Positions 1-9,600 of a stretch of 64,000 bases of DNA are shown one piece after another. The notes below the pieces were generated by a model. It was given only the letters and a program-made list of their open reading frames with translations. It searched no databases and was not told the origin of the DNA. How positions within the stretch are numbered: the stretch's first letter is position 1; the number at the start of each line of letters is the position of its first letter. Both the position numbers and the translations under genes were made by a program. Source of the stretch: Pedobacter sp. L105 (GTDB lineage: Bacteria; Bacteroidota; Bacteroidia; Sphingobacteriales; Sphingobacteriaceae); assembly GCF_009765875.1 (NCBI RefSeq), contig NZ_LMUP01000008.1, positions 301,776-365,775 of the forward strand, read 5' to 3'.

Positions 1-37
1 TTATATCAGCTTAAAACGATTAAAGAATCAATCTTCC

Positions 38-70
38 TTTGTTTTAAATTGGTCTGCAAAGATATATTTC
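38..70 (+). promoter_or_regulatory. Bacteroidota-type promoter of era
   Basis: TTTG at 38-41 and TATATTTC at 63-70 are separated by 21 bases. They resemble the Bacteroidota sigma-factor consensus TTTG-N19-TAnnTTTG, with one mismatch in the -7 element. The predicted transcript would start near 77 and leave a leader of about 30 nt before the era ATG at 109. The call is by eye and unscored. Confidence 0.4.
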
Positions 71-108
71 GTTTCTTTGCAATGCAAATTTATTTTAAAA
101 AATATTCA

Positions 109-987
109 ATGTCGCATAAAGCAGGTTTTGTAAGCATTATTGGTAAACCAAATGTGGGTAAATCCACGTTAATGAATGCCCTGGTAGGGGAAAAGCTATC
201 GATCATCACGCCGAAGGCCCAAACCACACGTCACCGTATTTTGGGAATTGTGAATGAAGAAAATTATCAGATCGTTTTTTCCGACACTCCGGGCATCATA
301 AAACCGCGTTACGGACTGCAGGATTCTATGATGAATTTTGTGAAAGGCGCATTGAGTGATGCCGATTTAATTCTGTTTGTAACAGACGTGAATGAAACAC
401 ATGATGAAAACGATGTACTGGAGAAGATCATCAATACCACTATCCCAATGATCGTCCTGATCAACAAGATCGATGGTGCCACACAGGAAGAAGTAGATGA
501 GAAACAGGCTTACTGGCAGGACCTTTTAAAACCCAAATATATTTACGCCATTTCTGCCCTCCACCGATATAACCTGGAAGGGATCATGGAAAGAATATTG
601 GACGAACTTCCTGAACATCCTGCTTATTATGACAAGGGAGAACTCACCGATAAAAGCCAGCGCTTCTTTGTTTCTGAAATCATCAGGGAGAAGATCTTTA
701 ACAACTACCAGAAAGAAATCCCTTATAGTACAGAAGTAGTGATCACTGCTTTTAAAGAAGAAGAAAAGATCACCAGGATCAGTGCAGAAATCATTGTTGA
801 ACGCGAATCACAAAAAAATATCCTGATTGGCAAGGGAGGTTCTATGCTGAAGAAGGTTGGTACTGAAGCACGTAAGGATATAGAGAAGTTCTTAGATCAG
901 AAAGTGTTCCTGGAAACCTTCGTAAAAGTGCTTCCCGACTGGCGCAGTAAAAAGAACTATTTAAAAAGTTTCGGGTACGAAAATTAA
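109..987 (+). CDS. era: GTPase Era
   Basis: Era is an essential Ras-like GTPase that binds the 3' end of 16S rRNA and helps assemble the 30S subunit. Visible are the G1 loop GKPNVGKS (residues 12-19), the G3 motif DTPG near residue 59, a NKID G4 motif, and a C-terminal KH domain with the loop IGKGGSMLKK that binds RNA. The protein is 292 residues long, normal for Era. An in-frame ATG at 49 would add 20 residues without family character and would lie inside the promoter-like element, so I chose the ATG at 109. The related GTPase gene der follows 43 bases downstream with its own promoter-like element. Identification is secure; only the start is a choice. Confidence 0.95.
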   Translation: MSHKAGFVSIIGKPNVGKSTLMNALVGEKLSIITPKAQTTRHRILGIVNEENYQIVFSDTPGIIKPRYGLQDSMMNFVKGALSDADLILFVTDVNETHDENDVLEKIINTTIPMIVLINKIDGATQEEVDEKQAYWQDLLKPKYIYAISALHRYNLEGIMERILDELPEHPAYYDKGELTDKSQRFFVSEIIREKIFNNYQKEIPYSTEVVITAFKEEEKITRISAEIIVERESQKNILIGKGGSMLKKVGTEARKDIEKFLDQKVFLETFVKVLPDWRSKKNYLKSFGYEN

Positions 988-998
988 ACCTACCTTTG
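969..998 (+). promoter_or_regulatory. Bacteroidota-type promoter of der
   Basis: TACCTTTG at 991-998 is an exact match to the -7 consensus TAnnTTTG. TTTC at 969-972, 18 bases upstream, fits the -33 TTTG with one mismatch. The -33 part overlaps the last codons of era. Transcription would start near 1005, leaving about 25 nt before the der ATG. Confidence 0.5.
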
Positions 999-1030
999 CA
1001 ACCCCTTAAGAATTAATACAATTACAACAC

Positions 1031-2332
1031 ATGGCTAATATTATTGCAATCGTCGGAAGACCAAATGTAGGCAAATCTACCCTTTTTAACCGCTTAACTG
1101 AAAGTCGTAAAGCTATTGTTGATGATTTCAGCGGTGTAACGCGCGATCGTCACTACGGCGTTGCCGAGTGGACACACAAACAGTTTACTGTTATTGATAC
1201 AGGTGGTTACGTAGCCAATTCTGAAGATGTTTTTGAAGCAGCTATCCGCGAACAGGTAGTCATTGCGATCGAAGAAGCTTCAGTGATCCTGTTTATGGTA
1301 GACGTAATTACCGGAATTACTGATCTGGATGATGAAATCGCACAATTATTGCGCAGAAGCAAAAAACCGGTTTTCATCGTCGTAAATAAAGTAGACAATA
1401 CCCAGTTAGAAAATGATGCCGCTGTATTTTACGGCTTTGGCCTTGGAGAGATCTATACAATTTCTTCCATGACAGGTTCTGGTACAGGTGATTTACTGGA
1501 TGAAGTGATCACCCACTTTGAAGATGACGTGATCGAAGAAAACGGACTACCTAAACTAACTATCGTTGGTCGTCCTAACGTAGGTAAATCATCTCTGATC
1601 AATGCGTTGATGGGAAAGGAAAGAAATATCGTTACACCAATCGCTGGTACTACGCGTGACTCTATCCATATCCACTATAACCAATTCGGACATGAATTTA
1701 TGTTCATCGATACTGCTGGTTTGCGTAAGAAGACAAAAGTAAAAGAGAACATCGAATTTTATTCGGTAATGCGTACCATTAAAGCCCTTGAAGAGGCTGA
1801 TGTAGTGATCCTGATGATAGATGCCGTAGACGGTTTAGAATCGCAGGACGTGAACATTTTCCACCTTGCAGAGAAAAACAAAAAAGGTATCGTAATCCTG
1901 GTTAACAAATGGGACCTGGTAGAGAAGGATAATAAAACAATGAAGGCATTTGAAGATCAGATCCGCACGAAACTACAACCTTTTACTGATGTGCCTATCG
2001 TCTTTACTTCTGTATTGAACAAACAGCGTATCTTTAAAGCTATAGAAACAGCATTGGAAGTATTCAAGAACAGGGGCAAAAAAGTTCCTACCTCGAAACT
2101 GAACGATGTGATGCTGCCGATCATTGAGAACTATCCGCCGCCGGCATTAAAAGGAAAATACATCAAAGTGAAATACGTAACGCAGATTAATGCAACATCT
2201 CCAATGTTTGCTTTCTTCTGTAACCTGCCGCAATACATTAAAGAACCCTATAAACGTTTTATAGAGAACAAGCTGCGTGAGCACTTTGATTTCAATGGAG
2301 TTCCTATCCAGATCTACTTCAGACAGAAATAA
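1031..2332 (+). CDS. der: ribosome biogenesis GTPase Der (EngA)
   Basis: Der is the double-GTPase-domain protein needed for maturation of the 50S ribosomal subunit. Two complete G domains are visible, each with its own P-loop: GRPNVGKST near residue 9 and GRPNVGKSS near residue 180. Each is followed by a DTGG or DTAG G3 motif and an NKVD or NKWD G4 motif. The C-terminal 100 residues form the KH-like domain of the family (segments PPPALKGKYIKVKYVTQ and IQIYFRQK). Length 433 residues is typical. It lies directly after era, giving a pair of ribosome-assembly GTPases. The convergent S41 protease gene ends only 17 bases downstream. Confidence 0.96.
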   Translation: MANIIAIVGRPNVGKSTLFNRLTESRKAIVDDFSGVTRDRHYGVAEWTHKQFTVIDTGGYVANSEDVFEAAIREQVVIAIEEASVILFMVDVITGITDLDDEIAQLLRRSKKPVFIVVNKVDNTQLENDAAVFYGFGLGEIYTISSMTGSGTGDLLDEVITHFEDDVIEENGLPKLTIVGRPNVGKSSLINALMGKERNIVTPIAGTTRDSIHIHYNQFGHEFMFIDTAGLRKKTKVKENIEFYSVMRTIKALEEADVVILMIDAVDGLESQDVNIFHLAEKNKKGIVILVNKWDLVEKDNKTMKAFEDQIRTKLQPFTDVPIVFTSVLNKQRIFKAIETALEVFKNRGKKVPTSKLNDVMLPIIENYPPPALKGKYIKVKYVTQINATSPMFAFFCNLPQYIKEPYKRFIENKLREHFDFNGVPIQIYFRQK

Positions 2333-2349
2333 GAATTAAACAGATAAGA

Positions 2350-3957
2350 TTATTGCAGGCTCGAAAGAGCTTGCTTAATCATATTGTCGTTGAGGTTCAT
2401 CGCTTTATAATAGCCCTCATCTCCCATATAATATTTATACAGCAAGGCTTTAAGGTCATTGTAAACAACCTGCTTTGAAGCCATCAACTGTTTATTGTCA
2501 ATGAGTATATTTTTTGCCAGGATATATCTCACGAAATCTTTATAATCTGTATCGCTGATTGCAAAATTAGCCAGATTCTGTTCCAGATAGGTTTCTGTAT
2601 ACCGGTTTGCCAGCACATCCAGTACAAAATCAAACAACACTTTTTTCTCTACCAGCGTCGAATAAAATTTATTTACACCTATTGTATCCATTTTCACATA
2701 GATATCGGGCTGTATACCGCCACCGGCGAAAACTTTTTTGCCGGAACCAGTAACAAAAGCTTCATTTTTATTTACACTGTCTTTTGCGACAACAGGGTCC
2801 GCAGTGAGCTCTCCATCATTAAACCGCTGTTCAATTTCATTCTGATAAGCCGTATAACCTCTTTTATAAGACTTCTGGATGCTTCTTCCCAATGGGGTAT
2901 AATATCTTGCAATAGTTAAATTTAAAGCAGAGCCATCTCCAAAAGGAAACTGTTCCTGCACCAATCCCTTACCAAAAGACCGGCGTCCAATAATCACGCC
3001 CCTGTCCAGGTCCTGTACAGCACCCGCCAGTATTTCACTTGCGGAAGCGGAATTTTCATTGATCAGCACGACGAGTTTACCCTCTTCAAATTCACCGCCG
3101 CCAGTAGCGACATAATCAGTTCTCGGCTCATGTTTGCCTTCAGTATATACAATCAGTTTATTTTCCGGAAGGATCTGATTTGCCAGACCAGTAGCTGCGG
3201 TAAGATAGCCGCCCCCATTATCACGCAAGTCGAGGATCAGTTTTTTCATTCCTTCGGTCTTGAGCGCTTTTACCGACTCTACAAAATCCTGATCTGTATT
3301 GGCCCCGAACTGACTGATACGGATATATCCGGCATCTGCATTGATCATATAAGATGCATCGATGCTGGATACCACTACCCTATCCCGTTTTACGGAGAGC
3401 GAAACAGGATGGCTGGCACCTGAATGCAAAATCACCAGCTGTACAGAAGTTCCCTTTTTCCCCTTAATCCTGCCAATCATCTGGGAACGCAGCAGGTGTT
3501 TTCCACTCACATTAAGCGTATCAATTTTTAAAATCTTATCGCCCAGCTTTAGTCCTGCCATAGCCGCAGGCCCATCCTTAAATACATGGGTAACCAGCAG
3601 GGTATCATTTAAGAGGTAATAATCTATACCTATACCTGCGAAATTACCGTCCAGCCGGTCAATTTGTTCACTTGCTTTAACAGGGGGAAGATATACGCTG
3701 TGCGGATCAAGCCGGTGCAAAAGGCTATCGATCTGAAGGTGACTTAAAGTATCTGCATCAATTTCATCCACATAGTTTCTGTTGATCAGATTAATGATCT
3801 CATCCACTTTCTCAGAACTGTTATCTGCAAACTGCAGGTCGCGCTGAAAATTGAAACCTTGATCCTTTAAAAACTTGTAACCCAGGAACATCCCACCTAT
3901 TAGTGTTACAGAATAAGTAAGCGCAATAAATAGATTTTTACGGGTAGTTGGTTTCAT
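2350..3957 (-). CDS. S41 family C-terminal processing peptidase
   Basis: This is a Ctp/Tsp-type serine protease of the cell envelope, probably periplasmic and anchored by an N-terminal signal-anchor segment (residues 8-25, hydrophobic). A PDZ domain follows at about residues 75-165 (LAGIGIDYYL to MIGRIKGKKGTSVQL region), then the peptidase core with the Ser of NENSASASEIL near residue 303 and the Lys of SFGKGLVQ near residue 328, the Ser/Lys dyad of the family. A roughly 130-residue C-terminal extension follows the core, as in other Bacteroidota members. I chose the ATG at 3957 over one six codons upstream because the shorter form begins with a positively charged signal-anchor start. Substrates cannot be told from sequence. 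Confidence 0.88.
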   Translation of the reverse strand: MKPTTRKNLFIALTYSVTLIGGMFLGYKFLKDQGFNFQRDLQFADNSSEKVDEIINLINRNYVDEIDADTLSHLQIDSLLHRLDPHSVYLPPVKASEQIDRLDGNFAGIGIDYYLLNDTLLVTHVFKDGPAAMAGLKLGDKILKIDTLNVSGKHLLRSQMIGRIKGKKGTSVQLVILHSGASHPVSLSVKRDRVVVSSIDASYMINADAGYIRISQFGANTDQDFVESVKALKTEGMKKLILDLRDNGGGYLTAATGLANQILPENKLIVYTEGKHEPRTDYVATGGGEFEEGKLVVLINENSASASEILAGAVQDLDRGVIIGRRSFGKGLVQEQFPFGDGSALNLTIARYYTPLGRSIQKSYKRGYTAYQNEIEQRFNDGELTADPVVAKDSVNKNEAFVTGSGKKVFAGGGIQPDIYVKMDTIGVNKFYSTLVEKKVLFDFVLDVLANRYTETYLEQNLANFAISDTDYKDFVRYILAKNILIDNKQLMASKQVVYNDLKALLYKYYMGDEGYYKAMNLNDNMIKQALSSLQ

Positions 3958-4118
3958 GGATGAGCTGTTGCACAAAGCTATAAAATTACGCTGTCAATTA
4001 AGTATTTAACGGGTTATGATTTATAATTGTTTAAAAATTTGTTACAAATTCCGTTCTTTATAAATAATTGGTAAGTACTTAAAGAGGATATATCCATTAT
4101 AAAAAACGAAATTTAACT

Positions 4119-4925
4119 ATGATACGTATAACCGAACAGGAATCGAACTACAATGATATTGATCAGATGGAAGTATCCGCTATTCTAAAAGGAATAAATA
4201 ATGAAGATCAGACAGTTCCCCTGGCGGTAGAAAAATGTATCCCTCAAATTGAGAAACTCGTTCTGGCGGTTACCGAAAGAATGAAAGCTGGCGGCAGGTT
4301 ATTTTATATTGGTGCCGGAACAAGCGGCAGGCTGGGCGTAGTAGACGCTTCAGAATGCCCGCCAACCTTCGGCGTTCCTTTTGATGAGGTGGTTGGAATT
4401 ATTGCCGGTGGCGATAAAGCCATTAGAAGGGCTGTTGAAAATGCGGAAGATGATATCGAACAAGCCTGGCTCGACCTGGAGCAATTTAACATCAATGCAA
4501 AGGATAGCCTGATTGGTATTGCCGCCTCGGGAACCACTCCTTATGTAGTTGGGGGATTAACACAGGCCAGGGAAAATGGCATTTTAACGGGCTGTATCAT
4601 CTGCAACCAGGGCGGCCCGGTAGTTGCAGTAAGTGATTTCCCTGTTGAAGTAGTGGTGGGGCCAGAATTTTTAACCGGCTCTACCCGCATGAAATCCGGC
4701 ACGGCACAAAAGCTGGTACTCAATATGCTGAGCACCACGGTCATGATTAAATTGGGCCGCGTTAAAGGCAATAAAATGGTAGATATGCAGTTAACCAATC
4801 ACAAGCTGGTAGACAGAGGAACCCAGATGGTGATGAACGAACTGAAGATTGATTACAAGGAAGCTGAAGACCTGCTGATCCGCTACGGAAGTGTGAGAAA
4901 AGCGGTTGAAGCCTATAAAAATTAA
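4119..4925 (+). CDS. murQ: N-acetylmuramic acid 6-phosphate etherase MurQ
   Basis: MurQ splits the lactyl ether of N-acetylmuramic acid 6-phosphate to give GlcNAc-6-phosphate and D-lactate, a step of cell-wall sugar recycling in the cytoplasm. The SIS-domain signature is clear: GAGTSGRLGVVDASECPP at about residues 64-81 contains the conserved Glu region, and GSTRMKSGTAQKL lies near residue 185. Length is 268 residues, slightly shorter than the E. coli enzyme (about 298) but usual for Bacteroidota. No anhydromuramic acid kinase or amidase is next to it. The next gene begins 7 bases after the stop and is probably co-transcribed. Confidence 0.95.
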   Translation: MIRITEQESNYNDIDQMEVSAILKGINNEDQTVPLAVEKCIPQIEKLVLAVTERMKAGGRLFYIGAGTSGRLGVVDASECPPTFGVPFDEVVGIIAGGDKAIRRAVENAEDDIEQAWLDLEQFNINAKDSLIGIAASGTTPYVVGGLTQARENGILTGCIICNQGGPVVAVSDFPVEVVVGPEFLTGSTRMKSGTAQKLVLNMLSTTVMIKLGRVKGNKMVDMQLTNHKLVDRGTQMVMNELKIDYKEAEDLLIRYGSVRKAVEAYKN

Positions 4926-4932
4926 GAATCAA

Positions 4933-5502
4933 ATGCACGAAATAGAACCTTATTACCGCTGGCGTGACGATTATATCGCTGCGGAAGACCCGCGCTCCCC
5001 CTTTTTTAACACAGAATACTCAGAATTCTATTTTGATAAACAGTTATATAATTTCCTGATCCACCCCCAATGGGATGATTTCGGTTCTACAACATTATAT
5101 ATCAAGGTATTATTTGTAGACTATGAATACAATTATGCAATTATTGAGCTGATCGGTGAATGGAACGATGCCATCAATAATGACATCATGCTCCTCAAAA
5201 GGGAAATCCTGGAACTGATGATAGATGAAGGCATCAATAAATTTATTCTCATTGGTGAGAATGTCCTGAACTTCCACTCTTCAGAAGATTCTTATTATGA
5301 AGAATGGTTCCAGGATGTAGAAGACGGATGGATAACCGGCATCAATTTTAACCAGCATGTGATCGATGAATTCAGAAGCAGTAACATTGATTATTACATA
5401 AATTTTGGCGGAGAGCTTGACGATTTGGCATGGCGGACGCTTAAACCCCTGCAATTTTTCAATAAAGTTGAAGGTATCCTGACAAAAAGACTAGGGGCAT
5501 AA
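4933..5502 (+). CDS. conserved hypothetical protein, acidic, 189 residues
   Basis: I do not recognise a named family. The protein is rich in Asp, Glu, Tyr and Phe, with no signal peptide and no membrane segment, so it is probably cytoplasmic. A central stretch (LYIKVLFVDYEYNYAIIELI and LLKREILELMIDEGINKFILI) looks like an alternating beta/alpha fold. The C-terminus ends with LKPLQFFNKVEGILTKRLG. The start at 4933 lies 7 bases after the murQ stop. An ATG at 4906 would overlap murQ by 20 bases and add nine lysine-rich residues unlike the rest. Its placement suggests co-expression with murQ, but a role in muropeptide recycling is only a guess. Confidence 0.75.
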   Translation: MHEIEPYYRWRDDYIAAEDPRSPFFNTEYSEFYFDKQLYNFLIHPQWDDFGSTTLYIKVLFVDYEYNYAIIELIGEWNDAINNDIMLLKREILELMIDEGINKFILIGENVLNFHSSEDSYYEEWFQDVEDGWITGINFNQHVIDEFRSSNIDYYINFGGELDDLAWRTLKPLQFFNKVEGILTKRLGA

Positions 5503-5551
5503 ATTTTGCATGAAGCATAACATTCGTATATTTATATAAATTTTAATAAAA

Positions 5552-6301
5552 ATGGACAACAATAATTTCAACTGGTCAGAAAAATCAGTTTTTGTAGAGA
5601 AGCAAACAGGTACTGTTGCAAAGAAATTCTTTGCAAGCGTATTCTTGTGGATGTTCGTAGCGCTGGGTATCTCTACCGCTGCTGCAGTTTATATGGCGAA
5701 TACCCCTCAAATGTTAAGTTACTTAATCAATCCGGAAACGCATGGTCTATCTATCTTAGGTTACGTGGCCATGTTTGCCCCGGTAGGACTGGTATTACTC
5801 ATGAGTGCAGGTTTAAGTAAACTTTCTTATGGCGCATTACTGGGAACGTTTATCGTATATTCCTTATTAACAGGGATCAGCTTAAGCTTTATTTTACTGA
5901 TCTATGCTTCGGGTTCTGTAGTTGGATGTTTTGCTGCTGCAGCCGGAATATTCGGTTTAATGGCCATCCTGGGCTACACCACAGATACTGACTTAAGCAA
6001 ATTCGGACCAATCTTAATGGTTGGCGTAGTTGGCTTAGTGATTGCAATGGTAGTAAATATGTTCCTTCACAGTTCTGGTTTAGACTATATCATGAGTTTC
6101 TTCGGTGTAGCGATTTTCACTGCATTAACAGCATATGATGTACAAAAACTAAAACGTATCGGTGCAGGTATTGAAGCAAATGGCGAGACCATAGCTACTG
6201 ACGATACTAAAAAATTAGCGATCATGGGTGCTTTATCCCTGTATCTTGACTTCATCAATATCTTCCTTTTCCTGCTAAGAATATTTGGCGGAAGAAAGTA
6301 A
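5552..6301 (+). CDS. Bax inhibitor-1/YccA family membrane protein
   Basis: The protein has about seven hydrophobic membrane segments, starting near residue 28 (FFASVFLWMFVALGISTAAA), and ends with a short basic tail (RIFGGRK). The pattern YDVQKLKRIG near residue 195, with the acidic residue in the penultimate loop, and the motif LYLDFINIFLFLLRI near the C-terminus are typical of the Bax-inhibitor-1/YccA/TMBIM family. Members are inner-membrane proteins; some bacterial ones act as pH-sensitive calcium leak channels and YccA modulates the FtsH protease. Length 249 residues is normal. The gene stands alone between its own terminator and the murQ pair. The physiological role here is unknown. Confidence 0.9.
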   Translation: MDNNNFNWSEKSVFVEKQTGTVAKKFFASVFLWMFVALGISTAAAVYMANTPQMLSYLINPETHGLSILGYVAMFAPVGLVLLMSAGLSKLSYGALLGTFIVYSLLTGISLSFILLIYASGSVVGCFAAAAGIFGLMAILGYTTDTDLSKFGPILMVGVVGLVIAMVVNMFLHSSGLDYIMSFFGVAIFTALTAYDVQKLKRIGAGIEANGETIATDDTKKLAIMGALSLYLDFINIFLFLLRIFGGRK

Positions 6302-6332
6302 GCTATCCATTCAAATTCAGAATATTATATCG

Positions 6333-6366
6333 AAGGCCATGCAGATTTGCGTGGCCTTTGCAATTT
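6333..6366 (+). terminator. intrinsic terminator after the Bax-inhibitor-1 gene
   Basis: A 10-bp stem (AAGGCCATGC at 6333-6342 pairing with GCGTGGCCTT at 6349-6358, one G-T wobble) has a 6-base loop and is followed by a T-rich run. It sits 31 bases past the stop codon and just upstream of the promoter of the methionine unit, insulating the two. Confidence 0.7.
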
Positions 6367-6389
6367 TATTGTGTTTAGTATCACATTTC

Positions 6390-6420
6390 TTGGAATTGAT
6401 TTTTCTTTATTGCACTTTTG
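6390..6420 (+). promoter_or_regulatory. promoter of the metH-metF unit
   Basis: TTGG at 6390-6393 and CACTTTTG at 6413-6420 are 19 bases apart, each one mismatch from the Bacteroidota consensus TTTG-N19-TAnnTTTG. The predicted start near 6426 coincides with the first base of the SAM aptamer P1 stem, which supports the call. Confidence 0.5.
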
Positions 6421-6425
6421 CAGTG

Positions 6426-6531
6426 CTTATAAAGAAAGACGGAGGGATTAGACCCAACGATGTCTTAGCAACCTGTGCTTACAAGGTGCTACATTCTACT
6501 CGAACGGCTTTGGCTGCTCCTGAAAGATAAG
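6426..6531 (+). ncRNA. SAM-I (S-box) riboswitch controlling metH-metF
   Basis: The segment carries the conserved S-box core: GGAGGGATTAGACCC, then TCTTAGCAACCTG, AAGGTGCTACATTCTAC and a 3' part ending GAAAGATAAG. The P1 stem is CTTAT (6426-6430) with ATAAG (6527-6531), and the kink-turn bases flank GGAGGGA. SAM-I aptamers bind S-adenosylmethionine and turn methionine genes off, which fits the downstream metH and metF. The expression platform is not obvious. Between the aptamer and metH (113 bases) I see a 10-bp palindrome CCGGTACCGG (6541-6550) and a 7-bp hairpin TTATCTG/CAGATAA (6592-6610), but no hairpin followed by a T-run, so control may act on translation. Confidence 0.88.
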
Positions 6532-6644
6532 TAATTCGATCCGGTACCGGAATTCTGATTAAGCCCTGTTTATTAAATTTTCCATCCTGATTTATCTGCA
6601 GAACAGATAACAGACGGACAAATGGCGATGCATTAACCCAGATA

Positions 6645-9600
6645 ATGAGCATTAGAGAAGAGCTAGAAAAACGAATATTAATTATAGATGGTGCAATGGG
6701 TACCATGATCCAGCGTTATGTGCTCACTGAAGAAGATTTCAGAGGGGAGCGCTTTAAGGATCACCCATGCGATGTAAAAGGTAATAATGACCTGCTGAAC
6801 ATTACACGTCCGGACATTATTAAGGCCATCCATACAGAATACCTGAAAGCAGGAACTGACATCATCGAAACCAACACTTTTAGTACGCAGCGGATATCCC
6901 TTGCAGATTACAAAATGGAAGAGCTGGACTATGAGATGAGTTTCGAAGGCGCAAAAATTGCGAAAGAGGCGATAAACGAATTTATGGCTGCCCATCCCGA
7001 CCGTACCTGTTTTGTAGCCGGTGCCGTAGGGCCTACCAACCGTACTTTATCTATTTCACCAGATGTAAATGACCCTGGTTACAGGGCCTTAACTTTTGAT
7101 GAACTAGTTGATGCCTATTACCAGCAGGTGAGAGGTTTAGTAGATGGTGGTGCTGATCTGCTGCTGATCGAAACCATATTTGATACACTGAACGCTAAAG
7201 CAGCTATTTTTGCGATAAAAAAATACGAAGAGGTCATTGGTCGTAAAATTGAGATCATGATCTCAGGCACAATCACTGATGCCTCAGGAAGAACTTTATC
7301 AGGCCAGACCGTAGAAGCCTTTTTAAATTCAATTGTCCATGCAAAACCTTTAAGTATAGGTTTTAACTGTGCTTTGGGTGCCAAAGATATGAGGCCCCAT
7401 ATTGAAGAACTTTCATCAAAAGCCGCCTGTTATGTTTCTGCTTACCCCAATGCGGGTTTGCCGAATGAATTTGGTGCCTATGATGAAATGCCCAATGAAA
7501 CGGCTTTACTGGTAGGAGATTTTATAGAACACGGCTTTGTAAATATTGTGGGTGGTTGTTGTGGCACCACGCCAGAGCATATTGCTGCCATTGCAGCTAA
7601 AGCTAAAAACGTAAGACCAAGAAAAATACCTACACTGGAACGTTACATGCGCCTAAGCGGATTAGAACCCGTAACCATCACTCCAGAAACAATGTTCGTC
7701 AATATTGGTGAAAGAACCAATATCACAGGATCCCCAAAATTCTCCAAGTTAATTTTAAGCGGTGATTATGAAGCAGCGCTAACTGTTGCACGGCAGCAGG
7801 TAGAAGGCGGTGCCCAGGTGATCGACGTGAATATGGATGAGGGTATGCTGGATTCGGAAGCAGCGATGACAAAATTCCTGAACCTGATTGCCTCAGAACC
7901 CGATATCTCAAAATTACCGATCATGGTAGACTCTTCTAAATGGAGCGTGATTGAGAACGGACTGAAATGTTTGCAGGGCAAAGGGATTGTCAACTCCATT
8001 TCCCTGAAAGAAGGGGAAGATAAATTCCGCGAAAGCGCCCGTAAGATCATGAACTATGGTGCAGCTATCGTTGTGATGGCCTTTGATGAAAAGGGACAGG
8101 CAGATAGTTTTGAGCGCCGTAAAGAAATCTGTAAAAGATCATATGATATCCTGGTAGGTGAAATTGGATTACCTGCAGAAGATATTATTTTTGACCCTAA
8201 TATATTAACCGTTGCCACAGGACTGGAAGAGCATAATAATTATGCTGTTGATTTTATCAATTCGGCCAGATGGATTAAAGAAAACCTTCCCTATGCCAAG
8301 GTGAGTGGTGGTGTTTCCAATATCTCTTTCTCTTTCAGGGGTAATAATACCGTACGTGAAGCCATGCATTCTGCATTTTTATACCATGCCATCAGGGCTG
8401 GTTTAGACATGGGGATTGTGAATGCCGGTATGCTGGAAGTGTACGAAGCCATTCCCGCAGATCTGCTGGAACGCGTGGAAGACGTACTACTTAACCGCAG
8501 GGATGATGCTACAGAACGCCTGGTAGATTTTGCAGAAACCGTAAAATCCAAAGGGAAAGAACTGGTAAAGGATGAAGAATGGAGAAAAGAATCTGTTGAA
8601 TCCCGTCTCTCCCACTCCCTGGTTAAAGGAATTATAGAATACCTGGATGCCGATGTGGAAGAAGCAAGACAACAATATGACCGACCTATACATGTAATTG
8701 AAGGTCCTTTAATGGACGGAATGAACATCGTAGGTGATCTTTTTGGCGCTGGGAAGATGTTCCTGCCCCAGGTGGTAAAATCGGCCAGGGTAATGAAAAA
8801 GGCAGTGGCTTATCTGCTTCCCTTTATTGAACAGGAAAAACTGGACAATCCAGACGGCGACCAAAGTTCTTCTGCCGGAAGGGTATTGATGGCTACCGTA
8901 AAGGGTGATGTGCACGATATCGGTAAAAACATTGTCGGTGTGGTTTTAGCCTGTAATAACTTTGAAATTATAGACATGGGCGTGATGGTACCCGCACAGG
9001 AGATCATCAAAAAAGCAAAAGAGATCAATGCTGATATTATTGGGTTAAGTGGTTTAATTACCCCGTCATTGGATGAAATGGTACATTTTGCCAAAGAAAT
9101 GGAGCGTGAAGGTTTTACCATTCCGCTGCTGATCGGCGGTGCTACAACTTCCAGGATCCATGCCGCGGTAAAAGTGGCACCGCATTATTCCGGCCCGGCC
9201 ATCCATGTGCTGGATGCTTCCAGAAGTGTGACAGTTTGCAGTACGTTGATGAATACAGATACACGTGGTGCTTATATTGATAACATCAGACAGGAATATG
9301 ATAAAGCGCGGGAAGCGCATTTAAATAAACGTTCTGACAAAAGGTACAAAACGATAGAAGAAGCGCGAACTGATCAATTCCAGATCGATCTGTCGAAGGT
9401 AGCTCCGGCACCAGCCTTTACAGGAACGAAAACTTTTGAAAGTTACCCCCTGGAAATCCTGGTACCTTATATTGACTGGACGCCATTTTTCCAAACCTGG
9501 GAATTAAGGGGCAGCTACCCTAAAATATTGAATGATAAAGTGGTTGGCGCCGAGGCACAAAAACTGTTTGATGATGCGCAGGCCTTGTTAAAAAGAATTG

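Noticed and set aside
49..108. Longer Era N-terminus
   Set aside because: The extra 20 residues are not conserved and overlap the predicted promoter.
6285..6530. Plus-strand reading frame of 81 codons
   Set aside because: It covers the terminator, promoter and SAM riboswitch, has no family character, and its end is the aptamer core.
6541..6550. Ten-base palindrome CCGGTACCGG as terminator
   Set aside because: Its hairpin would have only three base pairs and no T-run follows.
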